Part shown: one piece after another, positions 52,046 to 61,170 of the stretch
How the letters are laid out: the number at the start of each line of letters is the position of its first letter
How positions within the stretch are numbered: the stretch's first letter is position 1
Assembly (NCBI GenBank): GCA_017472305.1
Contig: JAFUQP010000020.1
Location: 114,697 to 178,696, forward strand
DNA: 64,000 bases
DNA from: Clostridia bacterium
GTDB lineage: Bacteria; Bacillota; Clostridia; Oscillospirales; CAG-272
Direction of reading: 5' to 3'
Program-made: the position numbers and the translations under genes
Notes under the pieces: generated by a model
The model's input: only the letters and a program-made list of their open reading frames with translations
Databases searched by the model: none
What the model was told of the DNA's origin: nothing

Positions 52046-55000
52046 TCAAGTTCTCGGCGGAGTCCAGCCTCCTATCGCATCCTCCGGATAGGGTGAGTTC
52101 TCCACTGTAGGAGCCTCGTATTCGGGCTCTGACGGAGTTATCGGCTCATCGGGGGTGTCCGGCTGGTCGGGGGTATCCGGCTCGTCGGGAGTATCCGGCT
52201 CATCGGGGGTGTCCGGCTCGTCGGGGGTGTCCTCTACGGCATTAACGAGCGTAAGCCTGAGGTCATCAAAATAGCTATCGGTCGAAACGGTTGAGTAGGT
52301 CAGGAATTTAGCCGTTGTGATTCCGTCAAGCGTAAAGCTGCCCGAGGTTGTTTCCCCGTCTACGCGAACGCCGTTTACGTATATATTAACCGTTCGGTGA
52401 GTGTCGGTTACTCTGTACTCCACCTTAAAGGTGAACCACTCGCCCTCATTTGCCAGCTTACAGCCTGTAATCTGAGAGCCGCCCGCTCTGCCAATTTTCA
52501 CCGCTCCCGCGTTAGCTCCGTTCTTCTGCGCGAAGCTCTCGTCATCGCCATCGTATACGAGAAAATCGAAGCGATATGCATTTCCGAGCCAGAACTCGAT
52601 ACCGTTACTCTGAATTGTGGCGTTGAGCTTCATTTTCGTTTCAAAAATCAGAGTATCTGCATCCCTCTCGCTCTTGTTGAGGGAAAATACGGTTTCGCCC
52701 CTTCCCGTAGTCATAGCGACGGCATATACCATACTGCTTTCGCCGTTTACGTTGTTTCTTATTACGCCCGACTTATTACCTGCGGCTGTTTTCACGCCCG
52801 CGGGAATCTTGCCGTCCTCGAAGGTGTAGCCGTTCGAGAAATCCTTTATGGTGGGAGCGAGCTTATCGCCGGCGCCTGCGACCGTATCGCCTGCATCGGG
52901 AACGGTAGTACATTCCTCAAGCTTAAGATTGTCAAGAGCAAGCTCGACGCTCTCTCCGACGGCAGAGCTTATAACGAACGAGGTTATTGCCACAGATTTC
53001 GGCATATTCAACTCGCTTATAGGGGTATATCCCCTTGCAGCTACCGTACCGTTCAGATATACTCTTATCAGAATGTCGGCGTTTCCGTCGCCGGTATAAT
53101 CAAGTCCCGGATTAAGATACTCTGCTCTGAGCCTGAACTTCTTGTTTTCCTCACCAAGCCTGACCTTGAAGGAGTCCTTCGTGCCTATAAGATAAACCGA
53201 GCCGGCATCAAGGTCTTCACCGACGTATGCCTCATCGGTAACCGTGAGTTTGAAATTGTATACCGCCGCGTTGCCGCTCATCATAGCAAGCGTAACGCTT
53301 GATTTCTTACCGCTCGGAGCATCGAGTGATACATCGGCTTCAAGAGCCGACGTATTGGCATTTTTCTGTCTTGACGTCGGTAAAATTTTAAGCTCGTCTG
53401 CACCCGACTCGGGGCTTTCGAATACTAGCTTACCGCCTGCCGCGTTCGCGCTTGCGCCCTCGGAAAGTTTCGGTATAACCTCGGGTGGAATACCGCCGCC
53501 GAAGGTCAATTCTCCAGGCTCAAGATCGAGCTTGAACTGTTCAACGAAAAGATTATCGAGGTACAAATCGGAATCCGAGCCTCGAAGCGCGCGGAATTCG
53601 AATTTATTCAGGTCCTCGGCGCTCCAGAGCGAGCCTGCTCTGTAGGGCGTGTGACCCATAGCGACGAGATTTCCGTCAACGTAAATTCTGACAAGTATAT
53701 CCGCCTTGCCGTCACCTGTATAATCGTAATCGGTGCAAATATACTCGCATCTGAGTCTGAAATACTCACCGATATCAGCGACACGCATCTGATACTTATC
53801 GCCGCTGTGTGAGAAGAATATCGAGTTGGATTCCCACGCTCCGCTACCCGAATAATCATTAAAGGCGTAAAGCTGGAAGACGTAGGCAAGGTCACCCGAC
53901 GCACAGAAGTTTATATCGTAGGCTGCGTTGCTTTCTCCGTAATTGACGACTTTTACGTCGCCCTCGAAGGCGAAGGCGTTATAATCAGCGCTTCTTGCCG
54001 TTATGAATATCTCAAGCTCATCGGAATCCGTCGGGTGAGGCTTCGAGGTAAATCTCACCGCATAGCCTGCGTTGCCGTCCATAACGTCTTCGACGATGCT
54101 GACGCTCGCACCCGTGGAGTTAAGGCTTGAGTTAAACTCCGGGGGAATTGCTTCGTCCTCGAAGTCAAGCGGCGTGACTTCCTTTTCCTCGTCCTTAATA
54201 ACAGCGCCGAGTCCTTCGAGAATCGAGCGGTATCTTATCCAATCGGCCTCTGTGTAAAGCGGTACGGCATATCCAAGCCCTACCATTTCCATAACGTGGC
54301 TCGAAATACCCATTATCGATATTGACGTCGCGTTAACGTCGCCCTCGTTGGTGTGTCTTACGGCAACCGGCATTCCCTGCGAGGTAGCCGCCGACGAGTC
54401 AAGCTGGAAGGAGAAGGAGCCGTCGTCCTTTGCAAATTTAGCTATATTTCTTACCGTGGTATATACCAGTGTAGGATAATTGTCGTACATATAGCTTTTA
54501 AGCTCGGCAATCTCCTCGATTACCGCCTCGTCCTTCGAGCTGTAATAACGGCTGACGTTCTGGAAAATCAGCGACAGTGCGTACCACGGGTTAAGGAAGA
54601 AGCACACGGTATGAGGCTCTTCAAAATAGATTGCCTCTATTGCCGCCTTTGCCGCCTTCGTTATATTGGGAAGCGGCTTTCCTATCCTTTGATATACGCT
54701 GGTGATTTTAAGCAAGCCGTTGACGCCCTCGTAGTCGACGGTGTCGGTAAGCGTCCAAAGTCCGGTTTTTTGATTTTGGTGGTCGTTTAACCACTTGTAA
54801 AGTATCTCTACAAGGCTGTAGCCTGCGCCCTCCGCCTTCAGCTCCTTATCTCTGTTAGCTATCTGTGCAGCTTGAGATTCAAGAAGGTTTCCGTTAACGT
54901 AGGGATTTTCATTAATGTCTATAGTATCGAGGTATGCCCTGAACGCGCTCTCGCTGCGTAGATGCGCGGGATATTTCGAGGCGCTGTCGGCTGCCACAAC

Positions 55001-56191
55001 TCGCGAAACAGCCACGGCAGAGCCGAAGGAGAGAGAGCCTGTAAGAAATCCCGTTGCCTCAATATCTGCGCGCGTTCCATCGGGCAGAATTCCGTCGCCC
55101 TTATCGCCTGAGGGAGTATCGTAGGTCGGTTGAGAGCCGAGGTATTTAAGCGCGCTGACCGCCATTCCAACGTCTCGCCCAAGTCGCTCGGCATTGAGAT
55201 TTGTGAGTGCCTCGCCCCACTGCTCGTGATAAAAGTATCCGTTTTTCTTGCTCTGCAAGGACTTAACCCAGCTGATTATCGAGCGCTGAATATCCTCGGG
55301 TATAATCTTGGTCAGGTCACCCTCCACGTGGTCGGAGAGTCCCGAGGATTTTATGAAGCCCAGCGTCTGCGCGGTAGATTCAACGTCAGGAAGAAATCCA
55401 ACGTTATCTCTTGCGGAATTGGAGTAATAAAAGCCTCCGGTGACGGGGTCGTAGAGATTTGCAAACCAGCTTATAACGTCATCGCTATATAGCGAATACA
55501 TTACGCGAAGCGCTTCAAGCGACGCCTCTCCGCGGGACTCTCCCATATCCGCAACAAGCTTTGCACGCACCTTTTCCCAGCATTCTTCGACGTAAAGCGA
55601 ATCGATTTCGGACTGAAATTCCACTACGTCCACGGTTTCGCTGTGAAGGCGTCCGTTACCGATTGCGTAAAGACTGCCGTCTTTTGTAAATTCCGATATA
55701 AGATAATCAACGGCTGCCGTTTCCGCGGCGGCAACGCCGTAAAGCGGAGCACTGTACGCAACAGCTACGTTCTCACCGTCGGAATAGATAACGTAAGCCG
55801 TTTCGGTAGGAGCTTCAAATATTATTCTGCCAAGGCTCTTCTCAGCCTTTGCAGAAAGCGTGTCCGCATGATTTCCGATTATTATCTTCCTTCCCTCGGC
55901 AAGGGTTATCTCGGAGGTAATCTTAACGTCATAGCCCGAAAGTGCTTCCTTAAGGCTTCCGACGTGCTCAGAGGAAATATCCCCTGTGCGATAGACTAAC
56001 GTCAGTTTTTCCTTAACGTCACCTCCGCTTCCGTCATCATTTCCGCCGGACGGCGGATTGCCTTGCGAGTCGTTATGTAAACCGTTGTTGTCATTATCGC
56101 CGCCTCCGCTGCCGTCACCGCCTACCGTACAGGCAGAAAGTGAAAGCAAGAGTATTAGTATCGCAAGGAAAAAGAACAGCTTTTTCTTCAT
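52046..56191 (-). CDS. Giant lipoprotein, cassette 2: toroid + three LamG-like modules + PDEPDT stalk + Trp tail
   Basis: The protein is 1381 residues from the ATG at 56191, which has an AAAGGAG site; the frame's earlier start adds 16 unlikely residues. The lipobox LSAC puts the lipid-anchor Cys at 21, followed by a Gly/Asp/Asn linker. The small alpha/beta domain (about 60-190) has KIIIGNHADTLS and YVIYSDGENVAVAYS. The toroid-like domain (215-690) has LYDPVTGGFYYSNSARDN, RLGRDVGMA, NQKTGLW, TVCFFLNPWYAL and HTNEGDVNATS. Three concanavalin/LamG-like modules follow (to about 1310), then a six-residue PDEPDT-type repeat stalk and the tail SPYPEDAIGGWTPPRT. The overall order matches the 28129-32889 protein, but with a Pro/Asp stalk in place of the Cys/His repeats. 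Confidence 0.85.
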   Translation of the reverse strand: MKKKLFFFLAILILLLSLSACTVGGDGSGGGDNDNNGLHNDSQGNPPSGGNDDGSGGDVKEKLTLVYRTGDISSEHVGSLKEALSGYDVKITSEITLAEGRKIIIGNHADTLSAKAEKSLGRIIFEAPTETAYVIYSDGENVAVAYSAPLYGVAAAETAAVDYLISEFTKDGSLYAIGNGRLHSETVDVVEFQSEIDSLYVEECWEKVRAKLVADMGESRGEASLEALRVMYSLYSDDVISWFANLYDPVTGGFYYSNSARDNVGFLPDVESTAQTLGFIKSSGLSDHVEGDLTKIIPEDIQRSIISWVKSLQSKKNGYFYHEQWGEALTNLNAERLGRDVGMAVSALKYLGSQPTYDTPSGDKGDGILPDGTRADIEATGFLTGSLSFGSAVAVSRVVAADSASKYPAHLRSESAFRAYLDTIDINENPYVNGNLLESQAAQIANRDKELKAEGAGYSLVEILYKWLNDHQNQKTGLWTLTDTVDYEGVNGLLKITSVYQRIGKPLPNITKAAKAAIEAIYFEEPHTVCFFLNPWYALSLIFQNVSRYYSSKDEAVIEEIAELKSYMYDNYPTLVYTTVRNIAKFAKDDGSFSFQLDSSAATSQGMPVAVRHTNEGDVNATSISIMGISSHVMEMVGLGYAVPLYTEADWIRYRSILEGLGAVIKDEEKEVTPLDFEDEAIPPEFNSSLNSTGASVSIVEDVMDGNAGYAVRFTSKPHPTDSDELEIFITARSADYNAFAFEGDVKVVNYGESNAAYDINFCASGDLAYVFQLYAFNDYSGSGAWESNSIFFSHSGDKYQMRVADIGEYFRLRCEYICTDYDYTGDGKADILVRIYVDGNLVAMGHTPYRAGSLWSAEDLNKFEFRALRGSDSDLYLDNLFVEQFKLDLEPGELTFGGGIPPEVIPKLSEGASANAAGGKLVFESPESGADELKILPTSRQKNANTSALEADVSLDAPSGKKSSVTLAMMSGNAAVYNFKLTVTDEAYVGEDLDAGSVYLIGTKDSFKVRLGEENKKFRLRAEYLNPGLDYTGDGNADILIRVYLNGTVAARGYTPISELNMPKSVAITSFVISSAVGESVELALDNLKLEECTTVPDAGDTVAGAGDKLAPTIKDFSNGYTFEDGKIPAGVKTAAGNKSGVIRNNVNGESSMVYAVAMTTGRGETVFSLNKSERDADTLIFETKMKLNATIQSNGIEFWLGNAYRFDFLVYDGDDESFAQKNGANAGAVKIGRAGGSQITGCKLANEGEWFTFKVEYRVTDTHRTVNIYVNGVRVDGETTSGSFTLDGITTAKFLTYSTVSTDSYFDDLRLTLVNAVEDTPDEPDTPDEPDTPDEPDTPDQPDTPDEPITPSEPEYEAPTVENSPYPEDAIGGWTPPRT
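52147..52230 (-). repeat. 18-bp tandem repeats coding a PDEPDT stalk
   Basis: About five near-identical 18-base units encode Asp-Glu-Pro-Asp-Thr-Pro repeats near residues 1321-1349 of the giant lipoprotein. Extended Pro/Asp spacers of this kind hold surface domains away from the membrane or wall. Confidence 0.9.
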
Positions 56192-56281
56192 AAAAAGTTC
56201 TCCTTTACTTTGTTTTATCGAGCGAAGAAATCCGCCCACCCTTCCTTTTTGCCCAACTCAGGCAGCACACAGGTTAAAGAA

Positions 56282-57733
56282 TCATTTGTTTTCTATGATA
56301 TAAAGAAATTGCATAAGGTCCGAGAGAGTATACATCGGTACAGCCGAATAATGACCGAATATATCCATCACGTGGCCAAGCGTGCTTCTTATACAAAGTG
56401 TCGCGTTAACGTCGCCCTCGTTTTCGTTCATAAGCGCGACCGGCATTCCCTGAGAGCATGCCGCCGTGCGATTTTGAAGATATGAAAACGAGCCGTCGGG
56501 CTTTTTGAATTTTGCCATATTTGCCGTCGTTTTACGAATAAGCGCGGGGTAGTTATCGTAGAGATGATTTTTGAATTCTCCAACACTCTTCAGGGCTTCC
56601 TCATCACCCGAGGAATACTTTAACACGTTTGCGGTTATTACGACTATGGCATACCAAGGATTTAATGTGAAGCAAACCGTTTCGGGCTCTTCGTCAAAGG
56701 AGATAGCCTTCATCGCGGAGTCGAGCGCAAGGGTTGCGCGCGGTACAGGCTTGCCGATTCTTGAATATGTGCTTGAAATCTTAAGAAGTCCGTTGACTCC
56801 CATATAATCGACCTCGTCAGAAAGTGTCCATAGTCCCGTCTTCGGATTCTGATGTTTGGTGAGCCAATCGGCAAGAATGTCACAAAGGCTATAATCCGCG
56901 CCCGACTCCCGAAGAACTCTGTCGCGCTCGAGTATCTGAGCCGACTGCGATTCAAGGGCGCTGCCGTGGTGATAAGAGTTTCCGTTGATATCTATTCCTT
57001 CAAGATACTCAACGAAGCTTTCCCTGTCGAGAAGATACGGAGCGACTCCGCTCTCGTCGGGAGCCTTGCCCGTGTTCCATATATCAAGAAGCTTCACCTC
57101 GGAGGCGGGAGCCGAGCTGCTTTTTTCATTCCCGCCACGCTCGCTTACGGGTGTGCCGTCAGGCAGAATTCCGTCGCCCTTTTCTCCGTTGGGAGAGTCG
57201 TATGTGGGCATTCCTCCCACGCGTTTAAGCGCAATCATTGCCATACCGACGTCCCTGCCGCGTCTGATAAGGTTTTTGTCGGTTGCCTCCTTACCCCACT
57301 GTGGGTGGTAGAAATAGCCGTTTTCGTCCTGCAGTCCCTTTACCCACCTTTTTATATCCCGGCACATTTTTTCGGGAAGCGCCTTTTTTACTTCATTGTC
57401 AAAATGCTCGAGCATTCCCGTACTGACAAGCAGTCCGAGTGCCTGCGCGGTAGACTCAACGTCGGGCAAAAACTGTGGATTGTCACGCGCGGAATTCGAG
57501 TAATAAAAGCCGCCGATATTCTTATCGTAAAGCTTGGCAAGCCACTCAACAAGCCCGCGGTCGAAGAGCGCGAACATTTCTCGCATAGCATCGACGATTT
57601 CCTTGCCGCGGCTTTTACCCGCTTCATTTACGAAAAACTGCTCAAGCCTTCCCCAACGCTCGGCGACCATAATCGCATCAGCGACTCTTTGACTTGCAAT
57701 CCTATCCGGCGTTATAGCTCTTAACTCATTCAT
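56282..57733 (-). CDS. Toroid protein without signal peptide, cassette 2
   Basis: The 483 residues are nearly all the toroid-like domain, with an N-terminal ~50-residue helical lead. Landmarks are LYDKNIGGFYYSNSARDNPQ, LPDVESTAQALG, HPQWGKE, RRGRDVGMA, GKAPDESG, NPKTGLW, TVCFTLNPWYAI, KKPDGSFSYL and NENEGDVNAT. It is clearly paralogous to the 32997-34241 product and to the toroid part of both giant lipoproteins. No signal peptide or membrane segment is present, so it is probably cytoplasmic. It starts with a GAGGTG site and is 90 bases upstream of the lipoprotein gene. Catalytic residues are not identified. Confidence 0.8.
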   Translation of the reverse strand: MNELRAITPDRIASQRVADAIMVAERWGRLEQFFVNEAGKSRGKEIVDAMREMFALFDRGLVEWLAKLYDKNIGGFYYSNSARDNPQFLPDVESTAQALGLLVSTGMLEHFDNEVKKALPEKMCRDIKRWVKGLQDENGYFYHPQWGKEATDKNLIRRGRDVGMAMIALKRVGGMPTYDSPNGEKGDGILPDGTPVSERGGNEKSSSAPASEVKLLDIWNTGKAPDESGVAPYLLDRESFVEYLEGIDINGNSYHHGSALESQSAQILERDRVLRESGADYSLCDILADWLTKHQNPKTGLWTLSDEVDYMGVNGLLKISSTYSRIGKPVPRATLALDSAMKAISFDEEPETVCFTLNPWYAIVVITANVLKYSSGDEEALKSVGEFKNHLYDNYPALIRKTTANMAKFKKPDGSFSYLQNRTAACSQGMPVALMNENEGDVNATLCIRSTLGHVMDIFGHYSAVPMYTLSDLMQFLYIIENK

Positions 57734-58068
57734 ACATTCACCTCAGAACAATCAACTTCACTTTTTGTGAATAGATTTCCAAATATGCAAACTTAATCAT
57801 ACCGTAAGCTGTTTTTGTCAGATTTCAACAATCACCATCACTATTCACGCATAAATAATGAATGGAGTTGCCGAACAATACTCGCTTACAATTATACTAT
57901 AAACGAAAAGCGCCTATATTTCGACCACTAAATATCCATTAAAGTTCTCAAAAAATCCAATGTTATGTTCTTGGATCGGTATTATTAAAAAAGCACCGAG
58001 TTGTACTTGACAAAACCTTCCGTTTAAGATAAAATAATACATAATAAGTTTTGAGGAGCAGACGCTTT
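57734..58068. promoter_or_regulatory. Divergent intergenic region of cassette 2 and the 58069 gene
   Basis: This is a gene-free stretch of 335 bases. A plus-strand promoter with TTGACA (58007-58012), a 17-base spacer and TAAAAT (58030-58035) serves the 58069 gene. On the minus side, a TATAAT lies at 57891-57896 without a recognisable -35, which would suit an activator-dependent promoter for cassette 2. A TTCAC/GTGAA palindrome lies at 57757-57771. Confidence 0.55.
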
Positions 58069-58704
58069 ATGCTTAACGCCGACAGAATTAAAGAGTTTTG
58101 GAGCAAACTTTCCGGCCTTCACGAGTGTGAGCTTGAGGGGGTGCGTTGCGAGGTTATTGGAGAGCTTGAAGGGGAGGCGGAGAGGCTGGATTTGCCTGCG
58201 GACTGCGAGCTGATGAAAATTACTCTACCCCTGCCGGTAATACCGAACACTGAAATGACCGCGAAGTATCTTTCACGTGAGCTTGGAATAAGCGACGAGG
58301 TCTGCCGTGAGCTGCTTGCAATGCGGCTGTGCGTTGAGCGAGAGAGCCTTAAGACGGTTTCGATTTCCGACTGTCAGGGCGGCAGTGCGGCGTTTGGCAA
58401 GGAAGCATTCGAGCTGCTTGCAGAAAAGCGTGCAAAAGCTGTGGGCGAAAGGGCGCCCGAGCTACCGATTGTATATTCGCTGCCCGTGCCAAAGAGCGCT
58501 GTGACTCTTATGAAGGGTGGCACGCCGCCCGAAAGCTACGCTATAACCTACGCGGTATACAGGCTATACCGCTGGACAAGCCACGCAAGGCGCGTTATGG
58601 GAATGAATCCGCCGTCGCTCATAAGGCTTAACGAGGAGAGAATGCTAAGGGAGCGTGTTGACGCGCTTCTTGCAGTATTAGCCGATTACAAAATCGGCTT
58701 GTAG
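58069..58704 (+). CDS. Protein of unknown function
   Basis: The protein is 211 residues from the ATG at 58069, with GAGGAG upstream; an in-frame TTG at 58051 overlaps that site. It is soluble-looking, with no signal peptide or membrane segment. Stretches such as AKYLSRELGISDEVCRELLA and AITYAVYRLYRWTSHARRV are helical, and LPIVYSLPVPKSAV is a mixed strand. I do not recognise the family. It is a single-gene unit between cassette 2 and the guanylate-kinase-like gene, with a promoter and terminator of its own. Confidence 0.6.
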   Translation: MLNADRIKEFWSKLSGLHECELEGVRCEVIGELEGEAERLDLPADCELMKITLPLPVIPNTEMTAKYLSRELGISDEVCRELLAMRLCVERESLKTVSISDCQGGSAAFGKEAFELLAEKRAKAVGERAPELPIVYSLPVPKSAVTLMKGGTPPESYAITYAVYRLYRWTSHARRVMGMNPPSLIRLNEERMLRERVDALLAVLADYKIGL

Positions 58705-58780
58705 GTGTTGCCGCCTTCACCCCCGAAGAAGGCATCGCGACAATTGAAAGAAAAAACACGACTATCAAAAAAACTGCAAA

Positions 58781-58830
58781 AAAAGCAACCGTTCAATCGA
58801 TATAATATCGGTCGGACAGTTGCTTTTTGT
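58781..58830. terminator. Terminator between the unknown gene and the guanylate-kinase-like gene
   Basis: An AAAAGCAAC arm pairs with GTTGCTTTT, with an inner perfect CGATAT/ATATCG hairpin; T- and A-runs on both sides make it bidirectional. Confidence 0.75.
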
Positions 58831-58845
58831 GTTATTTGCTAATTG

Positions 58846-59514
58846 TTATTTACATTTCTCGGCATTTTCTGCCAAATCTCGGGATATCTCGGAAAGAGCT
58901 GTGCTTATATTTTCGCCGTTTCTAGGTACGCCGACCTCAAAATCCGAGAAGGCTAGAAGAAGCCTTTTTGCAACCTCGGTCGGTGTGCCTACGTTCTTGA
59001 CAAAATCATAGAAGCAGTCGGCATAGCTCTCAATTCTTGAGTAGTCATAGAGGTTTGCCGCAAGGCGCTCGGCCAGGCGCCGCTCTCCGTCGGGAAAGCT
59101 GCCGCTCTCGACAAAGCGTTCTGAAAGCCTCGCCCTCATCACCTCAAGCTCTGAATATACGTAAAGCGAGCAGGGTGATATTCCTTCTGCCAAAGAGAAG
59201 GAGCGAACCCCCTCGAGGTCAAGGATAAGAAGCGGTGTTCTTCCCTCCTCCGACGCGCGCACGACCTCCGAGCGCGGTGTGCCGTAGAGCGTACCCGAAT
59301 ACTCGGTATGCTCAAGCATCTCGCCGCGCTCTACCGCCGAGAGAAATTCCTCTCTTGTGAGGTAGATATACTCGCCGTCCTTGCCGTCGCCGCGAGGCGG
59401 TCTTGTAGTTGCGGAGCGAAGCAGCGTAAAGCTCGGATATAGCCTTAAAAGCTCCTCTGCGAGGGTGCTCTTCCCCACTGCCGACGGCCCCGCGATTATA
59501 AGAACCTTCGCCAT
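58846..59514 (-). CDS. Guanylate kinase-like P-loop kinase
   Basis: The protein is 222 residues. The P-loop is AGPSAVGKST, followed by the GMP-binding region SATTRPPRGDGKDGEYIYLT, the HTEYSGTLYGTPRSEV segment and LLILDLEGVRSF, which follow the guanylate kinase order. Several usual residues differ (GKST instead of GKGT, LDLEGV instead of xDVQGA), so it may be a divergent GMP kinase or a paralogue. It overlaps the serS stop by one base (TAATG), an unusual partner, and would share the T-box-controlled transcript. Confidence 0.72.
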   Translation of the reverse strand: MAKVLIIAGPSAVGKSTLAEELLRLYPSFTLLRSATTRPPRGDGKDGEYIYLTREEFLSAVERGEMLEHTEYSGTLYGTPRSEVVRASEEGRTPLLILDLEGVRSFSLAEGISPCSLYVYSELEVMRARLSERFVESGSFPDGERRLAERLAANLYDYSRIESYADCFYDFVKNVGTPTEVAKRLLLAFSDFEVGVPRNGENISTALSEISRDLAENAEKCK

Positions 59515-60800
59515 TATGCCTTGGGGGTGATAATCTCCTTGCCGCCCATATAGGGACGAAGGGCAACGGGGATATTCACGCTTCCGTCGGCATTGAGATT
59601 GTTCTCAAGGAACGCAATAAGCATTCTCGGGGGTGCAACAACGGTGTTATTGAGGGTATGGGCAAGATAGGTTCCGCCCTCGCCCTTTACTCTTATCTTA
59701 AGGCGTCTTGCCTGCGCGTCGCCGAGGTTCGAGCAGGAGCCGACCTCGAAATACTTCTGCTGACGGGGCGACCAAGCCTCAACGTCAACCGACTTAACCT
59801 TAAGGTCTGCAAGGTCACCCGAGCAGCACTCGAGAGTTCTTACGGGAATATCAAGAGAACGGAAGAGGTCTACGGTGTTCTTCCAGAGCTTGTCAAACCA
59901 CATAGGCGAGTCCTCGGGCTTGCAGACTACTATCATCTCCTGCTTCTCAAACTGGTGGATACGGTAAACTCCGCGCTCCTCTATTCCGTGAGCGCCCTTC
60001 TCCTTACGGAAGCAGGGGGAATAAGAGGTGAGTGTCTGGGGCAGAGTCGCCTCGGGAATAATCTGGTCTATAAACTTACCTATCATCGAATGCTCCGAGG
60101 TACCGATAAGGTAGAGGTCCTCGCCCTCAATCTTATACATCATAGCATCCATTTCCGCAAAGGACATAACGCCCGTTACAACGTTTGAGCGAATCATAAA
60201 CGGGGGAACGCAGTAGGTAAAGCCGCGGTCAATCATAAAATCACGCGCGTAGGAGATAACCGCAGAGTGAAGCCTTGCGATATCGCCCATAAGATAATAG
60301 AAGCCGTTACCCGCAACGCGGCGCGCGCTGTCAAGGTCGATGCCGTCGAACTTCTCCATAATGTCGGTGTGGTAGGGCACCTCGAAGTCGGGAGTAACAG
60401 GCTCGCCGAAGCGCTCAACCTCGACGTTCTCGGAGTCGTCCTTACCGATAGGAACCGAGGGGTCTATAATGTTGGGGATAACCATCATTATGTTCTTGAC
60501 CTTCTCCTCGAGGGCTGCCTCATTCTGCTCGCACTGTGCAAGCTCTGCCGCCTGCTCCGCAACGAGCTTCTTGGTTGCCTCTGCCTCCTCGAACTTCTTC
60601 TGTCCCATAAGAGCGCCTATGGACTTGGAGAGCTTATTTCTGTTTGCTCTCAGGTCGTCGGCTCTCTTCTTATTCTGACGGAGCTCCTCGTCAAGCGCTA
60701 TCACCTCGTCAACGAGGGGAAGCTTTGAATCCTGGAACTTGTTTCTTATATTCTGCTTTACAAGCTCGGGATTTTCGCGTAAAAATTTGATGTCAATCAT
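59514..60800 (-). CDS. serS: Seryl-tRNA synthetase
   Basis: SerRS charges tRNA-Ser with serine. The protein has 428 residues. The N-terminal antiparallel coiled-coil arm (about 30-100) binds the long variable arm of tRNA-Ser. The class II core has motif 2 CFRKEKGAHGIEERGVYRI and motif 3 around HTLNNTVVAPPRMLIAFLEN. Motif 3 has VVAPPR where common bacterial SerRS has a GLAVGR-like sequence, recalling archaeal/eukaryotic-type forms. It is under control of the upstream T-box and is followed by the kinase gene with a one-base overlap. Confidence 0.95.
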   Translation of the reverse strand: MIDIKFLRENPELVKQNIRNKFQDSKLPLVDEVIALDEELRQNKKRADDLRANRNKLSKSIGALMGQKKFEEAEATKKLVAEQAAELAQCEQNEAALEEKVKNIMMVIPNIIDPSVPIGKDDSENVEVERFGEPVTPDFEVPYHTDIMEKFDGIDLDSARRVAGNGFYYLMGDIARLHSAVISYARDFMIDRGFTYCVPPFMIRSNVVTGVMSFAEMDAMMYKIEGEDLYLIGTSEHSMIGKFIDQIIPEATLPQTLTSYSPCFRKEKGAHGIEERGVYRIHQFEKQEMIVVCKPEDSPMWFDKLWKNTVDLFRSLDIPVRTLECCSGDLADLKVKSVDVEAWSPRQQKYFEVGSCSNLGDAQARRLKIRVKGEGGTYLAHTLNNTVVAPPRMLIAFLENNLNADGSVNIPVALRPYMGGKEIITPKA

Positions 60801-60844
60801 TTTTATATTCTCCTTTAAAATTAATCAAAACAAATAGGTGGAAA

Positions 60845-61066
60845 AAGAAAAAAGTCCCCTGCCCCAACTCTTGGGACGGAGAACTCCGCGGTACCACCCA
60901 GATTATTTGCCTTCTGCAAATCACTCGTCTGTCCTGTAAGGGGGACGCCCTCGGCTCGTCGCCGAATACTCCGAAAGCGGAAGGCAGGGCTCTGTGTCCG
61001 CTTGCACCTACCGCGGACTCTCTGAAACAAAGCTTGACTGCATTTTCTTTCATCACAGCACTGATG
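60845..61066 (-). ncRNA. T-box riboswitch leader of serS
   Basis: On the minus strand, this leader contains a purine-rich stem I region (AGGTGCAAGCGG) and the diagnostic T-box GGGTGGTACCGCGG near 60886-60902. The T-box is followed by a terminator hairpin (GTCCC ... GGGGAC) with a T6 run at about 60847-60870. In this family uncharged tRNA binds the specifier codon and T-box and prevents the terminator, raising synthetase expression. The specifier codon should be a serine codon, but I could not place it with confidence. The leader lies just after the promoter at 61072-61100 and just before the serS start; together they fill the gap 60801-61234. Confidence 0.92.
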
Positions 61067-61071
61067 AAGAT

Positions 61072-61100
61072 ATTATACTTTATTTTTTTACAAATTTCAA
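61072..61100 (-). promoter_or_regulatory. Promoter of serS
   Basis: Minus-strand TTGAAA, a 17-base spacer and TATAAT, immediately upstream of the T-box leader. Confidence 0.75.
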
Positions 61101-61170
61101 GTGTTTAATTAAAAAAACTCAAGTTTTTTAAAAAAGGCTTCTCCTTTCCCGAATAAATTTGCTTTTTCTA

